Source: Bordetella parapertussis
GTDB lineage: Bacteria; Pseudomonadota; Gammaproteobacteria; Burkholderiales; SG8-39
Assembly (NCBI GenBank): GCA_945869935.1
Contig: CAMBSA010000028.1
Span: forward strand, 1 to 10,483
DNA: 10,483 nt
Reading direction: 5' to 3'
Both the position numbers and the translations under genes were made by a program. The notes under the pieces are model-generated. The model was not told the DNA's origin. It worked only from the letters and a program-made list of their open reading frames with translations, and searched no databases. This document shows positions 8,401 to 10,483 of the stretch, piece by piece. Position 1 is the first letter of the stretch, and every line of letters begins with the position of its first letter.

Positions 8401-9314
8401 TGATCCACTTCATCAACCGGCCGATGCCCGGCGGCCTGCCCAAGCGCACCGCGCGCGCGCTGCTGGACGTGGAGGACGCGCGCTACATCCCGGTGATCCG
8501 AAATCCGGCCAAGGTGAGCGACGATTCCGAGGCAGTGTTCTATTTCCCCGGCTGCGGATCGGAACGGCTGTTCTCGCAGGTGGGTCTTGCCACGCAGGCG
8601 ATGCTCTACGAAGTCGGTGCGATCACGGTGCTGCCGCCGGGCTACCTGTGCTGTGGCTACCCGCAGACCGCGGCGGGCGAGGCCGAGAGCGGGCAGAAGA
8701 TCATCACCGACAACCGTGTGCTGTTCCACCGCGTCGCCAATACGCTCAACTACCTCGACATCAAGACGGTGATCGTGTCCTGCGGCACCTGCATGGACCA
8801 GCTGGAGAAATACGAGTTCGAAAAGATCTTCCCCGGTTGCCGGCTGCTCGACATCCATGAATACCTGCTCGAGAAGGGGCTCAGGCTCGAAGCCGTGGAC
8901 GGTGTGCGCTACATGTACCACGACCCCTGCCACACGCCGATGAAGACCTACCAGCCGATGAAGGTGGTGAACCAGCTGATGGGCGGGAATGTGAAGTTGT
9001 CCGACCGCTGCTGCGGCGAGTCCGGCACGCTTGCCGTGACGCGACCGGACATCTCCAACCAGGTTCGCCACAGGAAAGCGGAGGAGCTCGGTCGCGACCT
9101 CGCGGTCCTGCGGGACAAGGGGCATGCGGGCGAGGTGAAGGTGCTGACCTCCTGCCCGTCCTGCCTGCAGGGCCTGGCGCGCTACTCGGACGAAACCGGC
9201 ATGGGCGCCGACTACATCGTGGTCGAGATGGCGAAGCACCTGCTCGGCAAAGGCTGGATGGCCGACTACGTTGCCCATGCCAACCGCGGCGGCATCGAGC
9301 GCGTTCTGCTCTGA
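5415..9314 (+). CDS. DUF3683 flavin/iron-sulfur fusion dehydrogenase (GlcD-GlcF-like, D-2-hydroxyacid type)
   Basis: A 1299-residue fusion that probably oxidises a D-2-hydroxyacid (D-lactate or a relative) and passes electrons to the quinone pool; the substrate is not readable from sequence. Residues 1-95 form a DUF3683 domain, followed by a low-complexity linker (100-116). The FAD-binding (PCMH) domain spans about 170-415, with [11 protein letters not shown] (210-220) and [12 protein letters not shown] (290-301). The FAD-oxidase C cap spans about 416-795, with [10 protein letters not shown] (710-719) and SGEHGIG (754-760). Two [4Fe-4S] ferredoxin sites follow: C832, C835, C838, C842 and C894, C897, C900, C904. 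Two CCG (HdrB/GlcF-type) modules end the protein: C1047, C1079-C1080, C1123, C1126 and C1172, C1199-C1200, C1247, C1250. All cysteine sets are complete. No signal peptide or membrane span is seen, so membrane attachment would be peripheral or through a partner. A frame read without interruption supports one real polypeptide. Confidence 0.93.
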   Translation: MTARLREIPYNYTSFSDREIVIRLLGEDAWATLLDLREERRTGRSARMLYEVLGDIWVVSRNPYLHDDLLENPDRRTALIEAMHHRLGEIEKRRIDYGRSEDAPGAQDGAGAASRGAKVDFLVKRARTAVDTFAADLEEMKALRRKVLKKLSRNTRRDNIAFDGLARVSHVTDATDWRVEYPFVVISPDTEEEVAQIVLDCIELGLTLIPRGGGTGYTGGAVPLTKLSAVINTEKLDTLGAVETLTLPGLDHPYATIRCGAGVVTKRAMDAADAVGLVFACDPTSSDASCIGGNVAMNAGGKKAVLWGTAIDNLASWRMVDPQGRFIEVTRLDHNLGKIHEVDMARFSVQRFRADARTPDGEPEMLNIPGRTFRKAGLGKDVTDKVLGGLPGIQKEGCDGIITSARFILHRMPRAVRTVCLEFYGQVRDSVPSIVEIKTYLDSLDLRDSPSRVQLAGLEHLDERYIRAVGYAPKARRPGRPKMVLLADIVGENDSAVAQAASHVVRLANARGAEGFIAVSAESRRTFWLDRSRTAAIAKHTNAFKINEDVVIPLDRLGDYSDGIERINIELSIRNKLALLDALDEYFRGDLPLHHPDETLAAEEMLGERRAAAQDLIEGVRGRWRYLLDHLDTPLAQTDRERVPALAAAANPGGTVFAMVQNHTLRVSWKEEVKSELAELFEGALYRRILETCDAIHKRVLRGRVWVALHMHAGDGNVHTNIPVNSDNYEMLHEAGEAVARIMALAKRLGGVISGEHGIGITKLEFLEPGEVEAFRVYKERVDPEGRFNKGKLLAGGDLRNAYTPSFSLLGSESLILEQSEIGRISESVKDCLRCGKCKPVCATHVPRANLLYSPRNKILATSLLIEAFLYEEQTRRGVSLQHFDEFSDVADHCTICHKCANPCPVDIDFGDVSIAMRNFLRRQGKKKFNPGTATAMAFLTATDPSTVKLLRTLMIDWGFKAQRLGNRVAKMLGLIQSQTKHPPSTTGKPQIKAQVIHFINRPMPGGLPKRTARALLDVEDARYIPVIRNPAKVSDDSEAVFYFPGCGSERLFSQVGLATQAMLYEVGAITVLPPGYLCCGYPQTAAGEAESGQKIITDNRVLFHRVANTLNYLDIKTVIVSCGTCMDQLEKYEFEKIFPGCRLLDIHEYLLEKGLRLEAVDGVRYMYHDPCHTPMKTYQPMKVVNQLMGGNVKLSDRCCGESGTLAVTRPDISNQVRHRKAEELGRDLAVLRDKGHAGEVKVLTSCPSCLQGLARYSDETGMGADYIVVEMAKHLLGKGWMADYVAHANRGGIERVLL

Positions 9315-9374
9315 CGAGCCGCTGCCGCGCGCCTGGCGCACGGCAAAAGTGAGTATTTAGGGAGCCACTGAACA

Positions 9375-9391
9375 AGGGGGCTACGCCCCCT
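9375..9391 (+). terminator. strong GC hairpin, possible terminator or structured leader
   Basis: AGGGGGC (9375-9381) and GCCCCCT (9385-9391) pair perfectly over 7 bases around a TAC loop, 60 bases after the dehydrogenase stop. No T-run follows (next bases CGTAAC), so it is not a textbook intrinsic terminator. It may block 3' exonucleases, be a REP-like palindrome, or act in the leader of the HIT gene. The hairpin itself is certain from sequence; its role is not. Confidence 0.45.
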
Positions 9392-9439
9392 CGTAACTCC
9401 CCCATCTCAGAGGGAACGCTGAACCTTCAAGCCTCGACA

Positions 9440-9471
9440 TTGGACTTGATCAGCGATTCCTTAGCTACACT
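9440..9471 (+). promoter_or_regulatory. candidate promoter of the HIT gene
   Basis: A -10-like TACACT is at 9466-9471. TTGGAC at 9440-9445 or TTGATC at 9446-9451 could serve as the -35, but the spacings (20 and 14 bases) are off the 17-base ideal. Transcription starting near 9478 would fit a GTG start at 9506 and exclude the TTG at 9440. Confidence 0.25.
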
Positions 9472-9489
9472 TAGCCGCAACCGCGCCGG

Positions 9490-9494
9490 GGAGG
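9490..9494 (+). promoter_or_regulatory. Shine-Dalgarno site that sets the HIT start
   Basis: GGAGG (within GGGGAGG at 9488-9494) precedes GTG 9506 by 11 bases, slightly long but the only strong site near. No comparable site precedes the TTG at 9440. Confidence 0.5.
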
Positions 9495-9505
9495 CTGCAA
9501 ACGTC

Positions 9506-9934
9506 GTGACAAATTTAACGGTAACCGATTGCGAACTGTGCAAATCTGCCTTCGAGATGTCCATCTGGCAGGATGATTTCTGCCGGGTCATTCTCGTCAA
9601 CGAGCCAGACTATCCCGGTTTTTGCCGTGTCATCCTCCACGAACACATCAAGGAAATGAGCGATCTCCCGCCCGACGCGCGATCGCGTCTCATGAATGCC
9701 GTTTTTGCCACCGAGTCCGCACTGCGCGAACTGCTCGCCCCGGACAAGATCAATCTCGCCAGCCTCGGCAACGCGGTGCCGCACCAGCACTGGCATGTCA
9801 TTCCGCGTTGGCACGACGACAGGCACTTCCCGAAATCCATCTGGGCCGAGCCGGAGCGCAAGGGACGTGCAAGGCCGCCGGTCGATCCGGCGAAGCTCGC
9901 ACAGTTACTCAAGAAAGCGATGCAAACATGCTGA
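9506..9934 (+). CDS. HIT-family nucleotide hydrolase
   Basis: With GTG 9506 as start the product has 142 residues. It is a cytosolic histidine-triad protein, probably hydrolysing dinucleoside polyphosphates or nucleotide phosphoramidates. The triad is VPHQHWHVIP (91-100): H93, H95, H97, with H95 the expected nucleophile. The preceding NLASLGN is the usual nucleotide-binding strand, and WHDDRHFPKSIW (102-113) follows it as in FHIT/Ap4A-hydrolase-like relatives. C9 and C12 in DCELC resemble the zinc-type CxxC found at the start of many bacterial HIT proteins. The same frame extends upstream to TTG 9440 (164 residues), but those 22 extra residues look unlike the family. The GTG start places the CxxC near residue 10, as is usual. 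The gene is probably transcribed separately from the dehydrogenase and overlaps the next gene by 7 bases. Confidence 0.9.
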   Translation: MTNLTVTDCELCKSAFEMSIWQDDFCRVILVNEPDYPGFCRVILHEHIKEMSDLPPDARSRLMNAVFATESALRELLAPDKINLASLGNAVPHQHWHVIPRWHDDRHFPKSIWAEPERKGRARPPVDPAKLAQLLKKAMQTC

Positions 9935-10458
9935 ACGCCGACCTTCCGGCAACGTCCAGGGACGCGGTCACGGAGTTCCAGGACGCCGCCTCCTGTGCCA
10001 CCTGGCTGCAGACCCTGCCGCTGATCAACGTCGGCCCCTCGCAGAACCGGATACTCGGTGCGCTGGAAGAACTCAACGCATTCGAACTCGCGGCGAACGA
10101 ACGCCTGAAGATCCTCGAGATCCTGCGCGAGCCGGTGGCGTTTGTTCAGGCCGAGCTTGCCAAGAAGTTCTCCGGCAAGGCGGTCCCCCTCGCCCGTCAG
10201 GAACGCGACATCTTTCATGCGGTGAGCGCGCTCTGGGATGCGTTCGGCATCGGCTACCGCCACTGCATCCGGGCACTGAATACGCCGGGCGCGGGCGGCC
10301 TGGGCAACCAGGGAGCCCTGCTGGCCCAGCGCGCGATCTGGTGCGAGGGGCAGAAACTCTCGGAGCATTTCAAGGCGTATCAGGATGTGCACGCCGAGGA
10401 CTGGACCCGGCTGCACCGCCTCTACGCGTTCGCGGAAGATCGCGGCTTTGACGAGTAG
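9928..10458 (+). CDS. uncharacterised helical protein, possibly shortened
   Basis: A 176-residue protein read from ATG 9928, which overlaps the HIT stop codon (ATGCTGA, 9928-9934), so translational coupling is likely. I do not recognise it with confidence. The sequence is mostly predicted helix, with conserved-looking segments LQTLPLINVGPSQNRILGA (27-45), ERLKILEILREPVAFVQAE (58-76) and WTRLHRLYAFAEDRG (159-173). There is no signal peptide, membrane span or catalytic motif. I have a weak recollection of longer betaproteobacterial proteins beginning like this and carrying further domains (possibly PilZ-type), which would make this product a truncated N-terminal part. After TAG 10456-10458 the same frame stays open to the window edge. 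Codon use matches its neighbours, and the earlier in-frame start at 9622 lies inside the HIT gene and is rejected. Confidence 0.7.
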   Translation: MLNADLPATSRDAVTEFQDAASCATWLQTLPLINVGPSQNRILGALEELNAFELAANERLKILEILREPVAFVQAELAKKFSGKAVPLARQERDIFHAVSALWDAFGIGYRHCIRALNTPGAGGLGNQGALLAQRAIWCEGQKLSEHFKAYQDVHAEDWTRLHRLYAFAEDRGFDE

Positions 10459-10483
10459 TCGGTGAGTCATCCCCAGTTCAAGG

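Larger units (their letters stand above)
9315..9505 (+). other. 191-base gap with hairpin and possible promoter
   Basis: This is the longest stretch without a gene under the preferred HIT start. It holds a GC hairpin (9375-9391), a possible enclosing GGGAG/CTCCC pairing (9360-9364 with 9397-9401), and -10-like TACACT at 9466-9471. Its base composition is less GC-rich than the genes, notably around 9345-9360 and 9430-9480. The TTG-initiated extension of the HIT frame from 9440 lies here and is judged non-coding. Confidence 0.6.

Noticed and set aside
6096..9341. 1081-codon open frame on the minus strand opposite the dehydrogenase gene
   Set aside because: Its product is rich in H, R, A, V and G with no domain, the typical mirror of a GC-rich gene with G/C third positions. 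The plus-strand frame has complete flavin and iron-sulfur motifs.
9610..10470. 286-codon minus-strand frame opposite the HIT gene and the last gene
   Set aside because: The HIT triad and tight start/stop overlap on the plus strand explain the region; the minus product has no motif.

Overview
The window is GC-rich, densely coding chromosomal DNA that looks like a betaproteobacterium (Burkholderiales, Rhodocyclales or Nitrosomonadales-like). The basis is gene content. A polA, LOG-family, DUF2782, thrB neighbourhood and a BPSS1780-type membrane protein are followed by a roughly 1300-residue DUF3683 flavin/iron-sulfur dehydrogenase of a kind I know from Betaproteobacteria. The assignment to this class is inference. 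I see no mobile element, tRNA, rRNA, CRISPR array or phage gene.

Layout. Positions 2312 down to the left edge hold the first 770 codons of polA (DNA polymerase I) on the minus strand. It is cut by the window edge inside the O-helix of the polymerase domain. Everything to the right is on the plus strand: a LOG-family phosphoribohydrolase (2311-3048), a small exported DUF2782 protein (3114-3434), homoserine kinase thrB (3489-4442), a polytopic BPSS1780-family membrane protein (4490-5323), the 1299-residue dehydrogenase (5415-9314), a HIT-family nucleotide hydrolase (best start GTG 9506, to 9934), and a small helical protein of unknown function (9928-10458) that overlaps the HIT gene by 7 bases. 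No gap between genes exceeds 300 bases. The longest is 9315-9505, which holds a strong GC hairpin and a possible promoter.

Function. The region is mostly housekeeping: DNA repair and replication (polA), threonine biosynthesis (thrB), nucleotide house-cleaning (LOG and HIT proteins) and probably respiratory oxidation of a 2-hydroxyacid (the dehydrogenase). The order polA, DUF2782, thrB is an old linkage also known in Pseudomonas. The genes do not form an obvious single pathway.

I did not find a convincing undescribed system. The points most worth a second look are the fused dehydrogenase with its uncharacterised N-terminal domain and unknown substrate, the last gene (possibly shortened by a nonsense codon), the polA/LOG start codons that overlap head to head, and the structured gap before the HIT gene.
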